Shown: positions 1 to 7,599, counted from the stretch's first letter. The stretch is DNA of 16,306 bases from Methanobacteriota archaeon (GCA_002685315.1 NYXJ01000052.1:2601-18906); one strand, 5' to 3'. Numbers and translations are program-made. The notes: generated by a model not told the origin, from the letters alone.

Positions 1-611
1 AGAGGGCTCCCGTCGGCATTAACTAAAGAGATCTCTTTCTCACTAAGTATTGCATTTAGTTTATCTCCAGGAATAGAATCAACTTCTGTCGAAGGACGTA
101 AATGATGTGGAGAAACTGAATTAGAAGTTTCATTTTCATCACTTGATATTTCGTTGTCATTTGACAAATTTTCATTTTCCGAAAGGTCAAATACCGCTAA
201 CTTATCGGATAATGATTTTTTCTCGGATTCAAAAGTTTTTGTTATTGAATCATTAGAAATAACTTTGGATTTTTGGATTGTTTCTTGAACATCTAAACTA
301 GGAGGAAGAGGAGGAGGTTGCATATCCAAACCAGGAGGGAGAGGAGGAGGAGGTTGCATATCCAAACCAGGAGGGAGAGGAGGAGGAGGTTGTATATCCA
401 AACCAGGAGGGAGAGGAGGTGGTTGTATATCTAAACCAGGAGGTGGAAATTCAGAAACCTCTGAAAGAATATTATCTATTGAGTTTTTAATATCTTCAAA
501 AGATTCTTCGGACCCATCAGTACTAATTTTATTTTCAATTAATTCTGGAGGTGGAGGGGGTAAATCAGAGTCTTTTGAAGGAAAGGAGGGAATAGGTAAA
601 TCATCAGACAT
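1..611 (-). CDS. Proline-rich repeat protein, N-terminal part (runs off left edge)
   Basis: An open frame runs from an ATG at 609-611 leftward to the window edge without a stop; 203 residues are visible. The product is not recognised. It begins MSDDLPIPSFPS, has a short acidic stretch, then four to five tandem copies of a PPGLD[IM]QPPPPL-type unit (about residues 56-104). An acidic, Ser/Asn/Glu-rich segment follows (about residues 105-165), then a possible start of a folded region (KLNAILSEKEISLVNADG). There is no signal peptide or membrane segment in the visible part, so the N-terminus looks cytoplasmic and disordered. It is divergent from the GPN GTPase gene across a 122-bp spacer. The functional domain, if any, lies outside the window. 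Confidence 0.75.
   Translation of the reverse strand, partial: MSDDLPIPSFPSKDSDLPPPPPELIENKISTDGSEESFEDIKNSIDNILSEVSEFPPPGLDIQPPPLPPGLDIQPPPPLPPGLDMQPPPPLPPGLDMQPPPLPPSLDVQETIQKSKVISNDSITKTFESEKKSLSDKLAVFDLSENENLSNDNEISSDENETSNSVSPHHLRPSTEVDSIPGDKLNAILSEKEISLVNADGSP
300..446 (-). repeat. In-frame ~36-bp tandem repeat coding PPGLD[IM]QPPPPL units
   Basis: Near-identical units with the plus-strand core CCAAACCAGGAGGGAGAGG recur every 33-36 bp. They keep the reading frame, and copy-to-copy changes are in multiples of 3 (loss of one Pro codon) or are substitutions (Ile/Met in the same slot). This is a coding minisatellite likely to change copy number by slippage. Confidence 0.85.
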
Positions 612-733
612 GCCAAATACACCGTGCGAGTTGAACTAAGACGTGGGTTAGATTGGTTTAATCATTCCTTGTCAAAGATATTCAAACATTAACAATACGA
701 ATGGTTGAATAATTAATTGTCTCAGGACCCAAC

Positions 734-1576
734 ATGAGTGCTCAAGACGCGACAGCCCCGCCAGTAATCTTTGTCGTCGGTACTGCAGGTGCTGGAAAGA
801 GTTCTTTGGTTACTGCTTTTCAACGCTGGGCAAGATTTCTAGAAGTGGATGCTCTAACTATTAATCTGGACCCAGGGGCAGAGAGAGTACATTATGATCC
901 AGAATTTGATGTGCGAGATTTAATCTCTCTATCTGACGTTATGTCTGAATATGACTTAGGCCCAAATGGCGCACAAATTCTTGCAGCAGATCTTGTAGCA
1001 GCTCAGGCAGAAGATGTCTTTGAAGAAATAGAAGGCATCTCAGGAGATATTTTAGTTGTCGATACACCTGGTCAAGTTGAACTTTTTGCATTTAGAGAAG
1101 CCTCTAGTCATCTAGTGCAAGTAATAGGGCAAGGAAGAGCTTGTTTGATATTTCTATTCGACCCAATGTTGTCACAAACCCCCAGCGGATTTGTGTCACA
1201 AATGTTATTGTCCTCTATAGTACATTTTAGATTAGGCCTACCTACAGCAAATTTCCTATCAAAGTCTGATTTACTAGAACCTGAAATATTAGAGAAAATC
1301 ATCGAATGGGGTGAAAACCTAGATGTTTTAGAAGCGGCCCTATACGAAGAATCTGCTGCTCAGAGCCTTGAGCAAGCACACACCGGGCAAAGAGCAGAAT
1401 TTGCAATAGGGCAACTAAGAATGATGCAACATGCATCAATTCAACCAGGATTAATACCTTTGTCCAGTGAAGAAGAGGATGGATTAGCAGATGTGCTCAC
1501 ATTCGCACAATCTCTCTTCGGAGGCATGGCAGACTCGAGAGATGGTTTTCAAGGAGATATTGAACATGAACTATGA
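734..1576 (+). CDS. GPN-loop GTPase
   Basis: Archaeal member of the GPN-loop GTPase family (eukaryotic Gpn1-3; archaeal PAB0955-type), SIMIBI-class homodimeric GTPases. In eukaryotes these assist assembly and nuclear import of RNA polymerase II; the archaeal role is not settled. Visible motifs are the P-loop GTAGAGKSS (16-24), NLDPGAE (44-50), the family-defining Gly-Pro-Asn (76-78) inside LGPNGA, the G3 motif DTPGQ (110-114) and the G4 motif SKSD (176-179, for TKxD). The length of 280 residues is slightly above the usual archaeal 250-260 because of an acidic C-terminal tail. The ATG at 734 leaves only eight residues before the first strand, so the start fits. An AT-rich box (708-718) lies about 20 bp upstream and may be the promoter. 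The 3' end overlaps argF by 11 bp. Confidence 0.93.
   Translation: MSAQDATAPPVIFVVGTAGAGKSSLVTAFQRWARFLEVDALTINLDPGAERVHYDPEFDVRDLISLSDVMSEYDLGPNGAQILAADLVAAQAEDVFEEIEGISGDILVVDTPGQVELFAFREASSHLVQVIGQGRACLIFLFDPMLSQTPSGFVSQMLLSSIVHFRLGLPTANFLSKSDLLEPEILEKIIEWGENLDVLEAALYEESAAQSLEQAHTGQRAEFAIGQLRMMQHASIQPGLIPLSSEEEDGLADVLTFAQSLFGGMADSRDGFQGDIEHEL
1551..1556 (+). promoter_or_regulatory. Shine-Dalgarno AAGGAG for argF
   Basis: AAGGAG lies inside the end of the GTPase gene, 9 nt before the ATG at 1566. It decides the argF start against the upstream in-frame ATGs at 1491 and 1542, whose extra residues do not look like an ornithine carbamoyltransferase N-terminus. Confidence 0.7.
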
Positions 1577-2519
1577 AAAAAAAGATTTAATGGCTATTGA
1601 TGATTTTAAGGATGATTTACCTGAAATAATTAATTGGGCAATTAACCTAAAAAATGATAATGAAATGGCTGATGGATTCAAGCCTTTGGAAGGAATGACA
1701 ATTGGTTCAATATATGAAAAACCATCTACTAGAACAAGAGTTTCATTCGAAGTAGGAGTGAATAAATTAGGAGGTCAACCTCTAACATTATTATCTAATG
1801 ATATTCAATTAGGAAAAAGTGAGTCTGTTTCAGACACAGCCGCTGTACTATCTAGATACCTAGACGGTATCACTTACAGATGTTTCAAACATTCTGATGC
1901 CCAGTTACTAGCAGAAAGTGCATCCGTACCAGTAATTAATGCATTATCTGATATGCACCATCCATGCCAAGCAGCTGCAGACCTAATGGCTATAACAGAA
2001 AATAAAAAAGATCTAAATGGACATATTTCATGGGTAGGTGACGGGAATAACGTCCTTCATGATTTATTGCTTGCAGGAGTTATTCTAGGTCATGATGTGA
2101 AATATGCGACACCCGAAGGAATGGAACCTAATCAAGAAGTGGTTGATAGGGCTGTAGAAATAGGTAACAAAACAGGAGCAAAGGTAGTCGCAACAAATGA
2201 CCCAATTGAAGCAGTAAGTGATGCAGGAGTTATTTACACAGATATTTTTGTTTCGATGGGTGAAGAGCATTTAGAAAATAAATTTGAAGCGTTCCAAGGG
2301 TTCCAAGTAAATGAAGAACTTGTTTCAAATGCAAATGATAATTATTTGTTTATGCATTGTTTACCAGCCCATAGAGGTGAAGAAGTAACTGACGGAGTTA
2401 TTGATTCAAAGAATAGCATTGTTTTCGATCAAGCAGAGAATAGAATGTGGGCCCAGATGTCACTTCTGACATACATGTGTAACCCTATTGCTTGGGAAGC
2501 ATATAGAGATTTATATTAA
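1566..2519 (+). CDS. argF: Ornithine carbamoyltransferase
   Basis: Transfers the carbamoyl group of carbamoyl phosphate to ornithine, giving citrulline in arginine biosynthesis; cytoplasmic, typically a trimer or multiple of trimers. From the ATG at 1566 it has 317 residues, the normal length. Motifs are the carbamoyl-phosphate loop STRTR (54-58) in KPSTRTRVSFE, HPCQ (132-135), VGDGNN (157-162), the ornithine-binding SMG loop (230-232) in DIFVSMGEE, and the catalytic HCLPAHRG (264-271). The SMG loop and HCLPAHRG separate it from aspartate carbamoyltransferase. A start at 1491 would add 25 residues translated in a second frame of the GTPase gene and is rejected in favour of the Shine-Dalgarno-supported start. 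It is probably co-translated with the GTPase gene. Its 3' end overlaps the convergent UbiA gene by 9 bp. Confidence 0.95.
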   Translation: MNYEKKDLMAIDDFKDDLPEIINWAINLKNDNEMADGFKPLEGMTIGSIYEKPSTRTRVSFEVGVNKLGGQPLTLLSNDIQLGKSESVSDTAAVLSRYLDGITYRCFKHSDAQLLAESASVPVINALSDMHHPCQAAADLMAITENKKDLNGHISWVGDGNNVLHDLLLAGVILGHDVKYATPEGMEPNQEVVDRAVEIGNKTGAKVVATNDPIEAVSDAGVIYTDIFVSMGEEHLENKFEAFQGFQVNEELVSNANDNYLFMHCLPAHRGEEVTDGVIDSKNSIVFDQAENRMWAQMSLLTYMCNPIAWEAYRDLY

Positions 2520-3413
2520 TGAACTGACTATAAATCCTAAGAGGGTCAATTGTAAAGATTTTTTAATCAATTTCTGTGCATTTCGATCTTCAGCATATGC
2601 TAACTTTCTCTTGACTAAGAATATAGTCATAAGTCCTGGAATTATCAATAGTAGATGAATCGCAGGGAATATTTCTAATGCGAATGGCGCTAATATTGAA
2701 ACCATTGTTAATAACAATATCAGCCATGCTAGAACTCTAGCTTTTTCTACGCCTATCCTCATAGCAAGTGTATTTCTACCCTCATCTCCTTCCATGTCTT
2801 CGATATCCTTTACTATCTCTCTGGCTAAATTATATGAAAGACCAATAAAGAATAATGAAAGAACACGAGGCTCGGTAGGCTCAAAAACACCTGCTGCTCC
2901 AAATAAAATTACCATCCCTACGGATAAACTAATGGCAAAATTACCGGGTAAACCTCTATCTTTAAGTTTTAAACTATAATTACTTGAGGATTCATAATTA
3001 GTTAGAAGGAAAATAGCAAGTAACCATATCAAGATTGATGGAGCCCAGTTTTCAAAACCTTCTTCGATTGACGATGATATATAACCTGCATAAACTAAAC
3101 AAAATAATGAAAAACACATTAAAATAGCGGTTAGAATTTTAGCATTATTAAGAGAAATATCACCACTAGGAAGTGGCCGATTGGGTTGATTTAATTTATC
3201 AATTTCAACATCTAAGATGTCATTTAATGCATTCCAAGAGCACATAAATGCCCAAACAGATAACCCATGTAGAATGGTTATAGATGCTAAATCCCCTGTT
3301 GGTATTTGATCTAAGGCTAACAATGAACCAAAAATTACGCCTATGAGACCAGTTAAAGAATTACCAAATCGGAATAATGTAAACCATGAACCAACACTAG
3401 ACCGCACACTCAT
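2511..3413 (-). CDS. UbiA-family digeranylgeranylglyceryl-phosphate synthase
   Basis: Likely (S)-2,3-di-O-geranylgeranylglyceryl phosphate synthase, the integral-membrane enzyme that adds the second geranylgeranyl chain in archaeal ether-lipid synthesis. Two Asp-rich prenyl-diphosphate/Mg2+ sites are present: NDILDVEID (64-72), followed by NQPNRPLPSG, and DIEDMEGD (203-210) after REIVK, followed by NTLAMRIG. The Asn-x-Pro-x-Arg-Pro-x-Pro-Ser-Gly and REIVKDIED blocks are typical of the archaeal enzyme rather than of menaquinone or heme UbiA enzymes. The 300 residues hold about eight or nine hydrophobic segments, as expected for the fold. Start ATG 3411-3413. It follows the two small minus-strand genes after 47 bp and may be the last gene of that unit. 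Confidence 0.88.
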   Translation of the reverse strand: MSVRSSVGSWFTLFRFGNSLTGLIGVIFGSLLALDQIPTGDLASITILHGLSVWAFMCSWNALNDILDVEIDKLNQPNRPLPSGDISLNNAKILTAILMCFSLFCLVYAGYISSSIEEGFENWAPSILIWLLAIFLLTNYESSSNYSLKLKDRGLPGNFAISLSVGMVILFGAAGVFEPTEPRVLSLFFIGLSYNLAREIVKDIEDMEGDEGRNTLAMRIGVEKARVLAWLILLLTMVSILAPFALEIFPAIHLLLIIPGLMTIFLVKRKLAYAEDRNAQKLIKKSLQLTLLGFIVSSLI

Positions 3414-3460
3414 GATGATTTTACCAAGTCATCTAACTTGAGTCCTTCCCCGTTACGAGC

Positions 3461-3709
3461 TCATACAGTCACAATTTGAGCGCTTAGTGACCATATGCAG
3501 ACCGTATATGTACTGCCTCTAAATTGCCCTCGAACATGACCTATTTTCTCAAATCTATTATCTTTAGCCAATATATTACCGACCTGATTCATAGTAGCTC
3601 CCCACTTAAAACGACTATTCAAATGGTCAAATATTTCAACCGTGTTAGCGGAGTTATTTTCATTAAGATATGTTTCAACTTCATTCCTTAAACGACTTGT
3701 TTTTGACAT
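3461..3709 (-). CDS. Small winged-helix-like protein
   Basis: 82 residues, not recognised as a named family. The pattern looks like a small winged-helix DNA-binding domain: a basic N-terminal helix (SRLRNEVETYLNEN), a second helix (TVEIFDHLNSRF), a third helix (ATMNQVGNILAKD) as possible recognition helix, and a beta-wing (FEKIGHV...STYTVCIW). This layout resembles HARE-HTH or TFIIE-like winged helices, but that is by eye only. Its ATG overlaps the stop of the upstream gene in a TAATG arrangement with a Shine-Dalgarno (GAGGTG) 5 nt upstream, so the two are translationally coupled. It could be a transcription factor or a nucleic-acid-binding subunit of a two-gene module. Confidence 0.75.
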   Translation of the reverse strand: MSKTSRLRNEVETYLNENNSANTVEIFDHLNSRFKWGATMNQVGNILAKDNRFEKIGHVRGQFRGSTYTVCIWSLSAQIVTV

Positions 3710-4017
3710 TAAGCCACCTCAATTATTTCTAACTTTGATTGGTTGTATCTCGTTATCAATCCTTCCCATCCAGTGGTACTAACTTCAATATTCTTTGATT
3801 TTATTGAGATCGGCATCCATGAATCCGATGAAATATTTCCATCAAAATTGACTATTGCCTCATTGACTGATTTTTTATCACCAGAGTCAGTCTTATTTAG
3901 ACTGGAAAAAGTCACTATTTTACATGGCTCTGGTTTTTTCCTGTAAATCACTGATGGTTGTCTATTCATACTCATGCTCATGATTCGTGGTTTGAACTTT
4001 AGCATATGAATAAACAT
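3709..4017 (-). CDS. Small conserved-looking hypothetical protein
   Basis: 102 residues from the first ATG (4017); function not recognised. It has no signal peptide or membrane segment. A basic N-terminal part (NRQPSVIYRKKPEPCK) is followed by a mixed beta-rich region. The start is uncertain: ATGs at 4017, 4005, 3981, 3975 and 3969 are all in frame. A TATA-like element (RNA-sense TTCATATGC, about 4004-4012) lies roughly 27 bp before 3981, which would fit a leaderless start at MSMSMNRQ. It is coupled to the downstream winged-helix-like gene by TAATG and is probably its functional partner. It lies head-to-head with the tRNA-Glu gene. Confidence 0.6.
   Translation of the reverse strand: MFIHMLKFKPRIMSMSMNRQPSVIYRKKPEPCKIVTFSSLNKTDSGDKKSVNEAIVNFDGNISSDSWMPISIKSKNIEVSTTGWEGLITRYNQSKLEIIEVA
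3715..3720 (-). promoter_or_regulatory. Shine-Dalgarno GAGGTG for the winged-helix-like gene
   Basis: The RNA-sense GAGGTG sits 5 nt before the ATG at 3709, inside the last codons of the preceding gene. With the TAATG stop/start overlap it supports both genes being real and coupled. Confidence 0.65.
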
Positions 4018-4081
4018 TAGAGGGGCCTAACTAAAAGTGAAAGTGAAACTGTTGTATTATACTTCTCAAGCCACTCTTTTC

Positions 4082-4087
4082 TTAAAT
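4082..4087 (+). promoter_or_regulatory. Possible TATA box of tRNA-Glu
   Basis: TTAAAT lies about 26-31 bp upstream of the mature tRNA 5' end, a plausible archaeal TATA (box A) position. It is supported only by position and composition. Confidence 0.3.
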
Positions 4088-4112
4088 GAAAGTAAACTCG
4101 AGGACTTACAAG

Positions 4113-4188
4113 GCTCGTGTAGTGTAGTGGTCCATCATGAAGCCCTCTCGAGGCTTCGACCCGGGTTCAAATCCCGGCACGAGCACCA
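4113..4188 (+). tRNA. tRNA-Glu (anticodon CTC), CCA encoded
   Basis: The cloverleaf folds by hand. Acceptor GCTCGTG (4113-4119) pairs with CACGAGC (4178-4184). There is a short D arm. Anticodon stem AAGCC/GGCTT (4140-4144/4152-4156) holds loop CTCTCGA with anticodon CTC at 4147-4149. T stem CCGGG/CCCGG encloses the TTCAAAT loop. Discriminator A4185 is followed by genomic CCA (4186-4188). No intron is seen. It reads GAG codons and is transcribed toward guaC. Confidence 0.95.
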
Positions 4189-4200
4189 AAAAAAACTCTC

Positions 4201-4209
4201 TAATATACA
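4201..4209 (+). promoter_or_regulatory. Possible TATA box of guaC
   Basis: TAATATACA lies about 48 bp before the guaC ATG, in the 64-bp spacer after tRNA-Glu. Initiation about 25 bp downstream would give a short leader holding the weak Shine-Dalgarno-like AAGG at 4243-4246. Confidence 0.3.
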
Positions 4210-4252
4210 ATAATAGTCTTAAGCACCCCTTCATTGGCGTAGTAAGGTTCGG

Positions 4253-5305
4253 ATGCGTGTAGAGCAAGATGTTAAGCTAACCTTTGAAGATGTACTAATA
4301 AGACCTAAGCGCAGTACACTGGTTTCTAGATCAGATGTCACATTAGAAAGAGAATTTAAATTTAGGCACTCTAATACAACTTGGTCTGGCGTGCCAATTG
4401 TTGCTGCGAATATGGATACCACTGGATTGTTTTCAATATCTAAAATTTTACAACAACATAAAATGATTACATGTCTACAAAAATTCTATGCAACTAGAGA
4501 ATATGCTTCAGCATGGGATGATGGCGTTGACCCGAACTTTATTGCTGCGACATGTGGTTCTACAGAAGAAAGTCTGACATTGTTAAAAAGAAAAATGGCA
4601 ACCAATGAAAAAATTAAATTCATTTGTATTGATGTTGCAAACGGTTACAGAGAAGTTTTTCTAGATTTCGTGAGAACTACTAGGGAGAATTTTCCTGAAA
4701 AAATTATCATTGCAGGTAATGTCGCTACTAGAGAAATGACTGAAGCTCTAATTCTTGCTGGCGCAGATGTAGTCAAAGTAGGGATAGGCCCTGGCTCTGT
4801 ATGTACTACTAGGAAAGTAGCAGGAGTTGGCTACCCCCAACTTAGTGCCATTGCTGAATGCGCTGATGCTGCACATGGTCTTGGAGGGCATGTAATGGCA
4901 GATGGAGGTTGTTCATCACCAGGACATGTGGCAAAGGCATTCGCTGCGGGGGCAGATTTTGTAATGCTTGGAGGTATGTTTGCAGGCCATGATGAATCCG
5001 GTGGCGAAGTAGTAGAAGGAAAGAATGGGAAAATGTACAAATCATTCTATGGTATGTCCTCATCTAAAGCAATGGAAACACATTATGGCGAAGTAGCTAA
5101 ACATAGAGCACCGGAAGGGAAAGAAGTTAGAGTCCCATATAGAGGGCCTCTTTCTGTAACAATTCAGGCAATTCTTGGAGGAGTACGTTCTGCATGCTCT
5201 TACGTTGGTGCGCGTAGAATCAAAGATTTACCTAAATGCACTACATTCATCAGAGTAACTCAAACTACAAATGAGGTATATCAAAGATTCAATGTTGAAG
5301 AATAA
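4253..5305 (+). CDS. guaC: GMP reductase
   Basis: NADPH-dependent GMP reductase, converting GMP to IMP with release of ammonia in purine interconversion; cytoplasmic TIM barrel of the IMPDH/GMPR superfamily. At 350 residues it matches the E. coli/animal GuaC type (about 345-348) and lacks the CBS pair found in most IMP dehydrogenases. Diagnostic segments are [19 protein letters not shown] near the N-terminus, CIDVANGY (125-132), the catalytic-loop [11 protein letters not shown] with Cys184, YPQLSA followed by [15 protein letters not shown] (217-220) where IMPDH usually has DGG[IV], [16 protein letters not shown], and the C-terminal [12 protein letters not shown]. The close likeness to bacterial and eukaryotic GuaC is unusual for an archaeon and hints at transfer. 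Its stop is 2 bp from the end of the convergent gene. Confidence 0.92.
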   Translation: MRVEQDVKLTFEDVLIRPKRSTLVSRSDVTLEREFKFRHSNTTWSGVPIVAANMDTTGLFSISKILQQHKMITCLQKFYATREYASAWDDGVDPNFIAATCGSTEESLTLLKRKMATNEKIKFICIDVANGYREVFLDFVRTTRENFPEKIIIAGNVATREMTEALILAGADVVKVGIGPGSVCTTRKVAGVGYPQLSAIAECADAAHGLGGHVMADGGCSSPGHVAKAFAAGADFVMLGGMFAGHDESGGEVVEGKNGKMYKSFYGMSSSKAMETHYGEVAKHRAPEGKEVRVPYRGPLSVTIQAILGGVRSACSYVGARRIKDLPKCTTFIRVTQTTNEVYQRFNVEE

Positions 5306-5307
5306 AA

Positions 5308-6558
5308 TTAACAAGAATTAACTTGTTCCCAAAATTCTTCTTTGGATTCTCCTTGACCACCACCGGAAGTCACCTCTTTTTCGGACTCAGTGTATTCGTA
5401 ATAGGTCAAACTAGTTTGAGCATTGCTAGTCGACCAAGGATCTTCTTGAGAAGTTACCACTTCAAATATATAGCATCCGTAGTCACTAATTTCCATTTCA
5501 TCTACAGGGATATACTGCATACCAATAACCGGATCTTCAATCGAACCATCAAGCATTAGTTCAGAACCAAAATCACCAATATTAGCCAGATTTCCGGAAC
5601 CATAAACACCATTCATTGAATCCCATGTAGCTTCTCCATTAATCACACTAACTTCAGGGTAGTCAATCGATATACTGGAAGAATCAATATTTTCATAGTA
5701 CAGAGTTGCTTGAACATTATAGTCGGCATGAATAATACCAGTAGGGCGATTTGTACCTGTGGAATCAATACCTGACCATGTTCTTAGCCCGATACCAAGT
5801 ATACATCCGTCTTCATGGTCATCACAATCTGCATCTGTGCCAATCGAACCTAATGCGTCCCCTTGTGCCTCAGTAACTGTTCTCTGTAATGAGGAATCAG
5901 TTAAGATATATGATAGATCGGAGTCCCCTGAAACAAATTTTAGAACATATTGATTATTATCATCCGCATTACCTGAATAAAAGTCTATCACATTAAGGGA
6001 AACAAGACCATAGCTTCCTATGCCATCTTCTCTATCAACTGAGAAAGAGACTTCTCCGCTCCACACTTTTTCACCACCATAATTGATAGTAATGTCAGCA
6101 GAGCCGCCAGCAGAACCAAACAAAGAACCTGATTCTCTAACCTTCAAGACAATTTGTGATGCATCATCCGATAATTCATCGTCAACAATAGTTAGACTAG
6201 AACTATTCAAACTAGTTATCCCATAAGGCGTTGCTAGTAACAGTACACAAAAGACTGCTAAAACTCCTGTCATTTTTCGATCTAAAGAAGTCCATAAAAA
6301 GAAGAATGAAGCAGATAATATAGAGATCGGTAAGAAAATTGCAAGTGAGTACTCTTGCTGGAGTTGAGGATTAGCTGTTATAAAGCCAGAAATTAGACCA
6401 ATTAATGCTAGGAACAAACCTAATTTCATACCATTAGAACCTAATTTTGATAACAAATTTTCTGAACTTTTAACATCAGATTCGAATTTTATATCGGCCT
6501 CGATAACATCTTCAGTTTTTTGTTCCATCGCTTTCTTTAGTAGTCCACCATCTGCCAT
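5308..6558 (-). CDS. Three-pass membrane protein with large extracytoplasmic domain
   Basis: 416 residues; family not recognised. A hydrophilic, charged N-terminus (1-43) is followed by three hydrophobic segments (about 44-61, 70-90 and 96-115). A roughly 300-residue acidic, Ser/Gly/Asp-rich beta-type domain follows, consistent with an exported domain. It holds a close Cys pair in DADCDDHEDGC and a further Cys in YGCYIF, and the very last residue is also Cys (EQVNSC), so disulfides are possible. Low-lysine, acidic extracellular composition is usual for marine archaeal surface proteins. The start ATG (6556-6558) follows an RNA-sense GAGG. It lies downstream of, and in the same direction as, the PGF-anchored protein gene (87-bp gap), so a shared cell-envelope role is possible but unproven. 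Confidence 0.8.
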   Translation of the reverse strand: MADGGLLKKAMEQKTEDVIEADIKFESDVKSSENLLSKLGSNGMKLGLFLALIGLISGFITANPQLQQEYSLAIFLPISILSASFFFLWTSLDRKMTGVLAVFCVLLLATPYGITSLNSSSLTIVDDELSDDASQIVLKVRESGSLFGSAGGSADITINYGGEKVWSGEVSFSVDREDGIGSYGLVSLNVIDFYSGNADDNNQYVLKFVSGDSDLSYILTDSSLQRTVTEAQGDALGSIGTDADCDDHEDGCILGIGLRTWSGIDSTGTNRPTGIIHADYNVQATLYYENIDSSSISIDYPEVSVINGEATWDSMNGVYGSGNLANIGDFGSELMLDGSIEDPVIGMQYIPVDEMEISDYGCYIFEVVTSQEDPWSTSNAQTSLTYYEYTESEKEVTSGGGQGESKEEFWEQVNSC

Positions 6559-6559
6559 C

Positions 6560-6573
6560 TAAGACGCCTCTTA
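6560..6573 (-). promoter_or_regulatory. Small hairpin enclosing the Shine-Dalgarno-like GAGG
   Basis: RNA-sense TAAGA-GGCG-TCTTA forms a perfect 5-bp stem with a 4-nt loop ending one nucleotide before the ATG of the three-pass protein. The GAGG lies partly in stem and partly in loop. It could tune initiation or be chance. Confidence 0.25.
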
Positions 6574-6645
6574 ATATGTGACGACAAATAATTGGTTATC
6601 AACCCGTTGACTAATGGAGCAAAGAAAACGCTATTTTATTGATAA

Positions 6646-7599
6646 TTAAAACAAACGAGATTCAAGAACTCTCAGTTCTCCATCACCATCATCATCTTCG
6701 TCATCATTATCGTATACTCTGAATCTTCCCGCAATCGCTGCCGCCGCTAGAGCTGTAATCATTGTAGTGCCAATAAGTTCGAAACCAGGGAGATAAACTC
6801 CACGAATGTAAAGAGTAACTGATTGGATTTGAGAATTAGGAATTCCTTCTGTCCGTACAGAATAATCGGAAGTTGCTTTAAACTGTAAATTGTAATATTT
6901 ATCTGTCCAACCTTGGTTCTTAGGAGTTCTAATTTGAACCCTAACTTTTTCAGGAGGCGATTTAGATTCTATCTCGACATTGACTAGAGGAAGACTGAGT
7001 GTGAATCCTTCGTCATTTAGTTCGTCATAGTTGGCAACCTCAATGTTCATTCGATCTAATGCATTACCGTCATTGTATACGTCAAATGTAACCATATAGT
7101 CGACTTTAGGCCTTAATTGTATGAATGCTAGTTCTGAAGCAACTCTTAATCTGCTGAATTGCTTAACTACAGCCAATACTTTGTAGGTCGTAGGAGTTCC
7201 AGCCGGATAGTTTACTCCATTAGCTTGCGTAACTGTAGCTGTGATTGAGACCTGATGTTGCCCTTCACTCATCTGTAAGTCTCCTCTCAGAATAACTTGG
7301 AAAGCAGTAGTCATTCCTGTGCCTACTGTCAATGAAGCAGGTCCAGCATTAACTAATGCTCCTGACTGGATTACCATTTCGACCTTTACTTGGTGTGCTG
7401 ATGGATTGGAGAGGTCGCAATTAACGATTGATGTACGAGTTGAACCTGGATATGTCTCAATTGCTTGTGGATTATCGCAAGTTAGAGTAACATCAGGAGT
7501 CACTCCTTGAGCATGGACTGCGGCTGCTCCTGCCCACATACTTAGAAAGTAAACTGCCAGTAATATTAGGACTGGTCTTACGGAGCGGGCAGATGTCAT
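6646..7599 (-). CDS. Secreted Ig-like-domain protein with PGF-type C-terminal anchor
   Basis: 317 residues. A signal peptide (1-30; Arg-containing n-region, long hydrophobic core, AVHA/QG cleavage site) is followed by two beta-sandwich-like domains (about 35-145 and 150-265) resembling CARDB/NEW1-type archaeal adhesion domains; the DVYNDGNALDRMNIEV segment in the second is typical. Near the C-terminus, LPGFELIGTTMITALAAAAIAGRFR (from about residue 270) has the tripartite pattern of PGF-CTERM sorting signals: PGF, hydrophobic helix, basic residues. Unlike the classical signal it is not terminal, since an acidic tail of about 25 residues (DNDDEDDDGDGE) follows. A plain transmembrane anchor with a cytoplasmic acidic tail is the alternative. 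Probably a cell-surface structural or adhesion protein. A TATA-like box sits at 7623-7629. Confidence 0.82.
   Translation of the reverse strand: MTSARSVRPVLILLAVYFLSMWAGAAAVHAQGVTPDVTLTCDNPQAIETYPGSTRTSIVNCDLSNPSAHQVKVEMVIQSGALVNAGPASLTVGTGMTTAFQVILRGDLQMSEGQHQVSITATVTQANGVNYPAGTPTTYKVLAVVKQFSRLRVASELAFIQLRPKVDYMVTFDVYNDGNALDRMNIEVANYDELNDEGFTLSLPLVNVEIESKSPPEKVRVQIRTPKNQGWTDKYYNLQFKATSDYSVRTEGIPNSQIQSVTLYIRGVYLPGFELIGTTMITALAAAAIAGRFRVYDNDDEDDDGDGELRVLESRLF

Noticed and set aside
300..446. CRISPR-like array (near-identical units at ~36-bp spacing)
   Set aside because: There are no unique spacers. Units abut, stay in one reading frame and code a proline-rich repeat.
1491..1565. Longer argF start at 1491
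   Set aside because: The extra 25 residues lie in a second frame of the GTPase gene and do not resemble the family. A good Shine-Dalgarno precedes the ATG at 1566.
3743..3946. Plus-strand 67-codon ORF opposite the 102-residue gene
   Set aside because: The minus-strand frame has the coupled TAATG/Shine-Dalgarno arrangement; the plus frame has no start signal or recognisable features.
4831..5063. Two minus-strand ORFs inside guaC
   Set aside because: Both are shadows of the highly conserved GuaC core.
4253..5305. IMP dehydrogenase
   Set aside because: No CBS domains, GuaC length, and GMPR-type motifs including DGGC point to GMP reductase.
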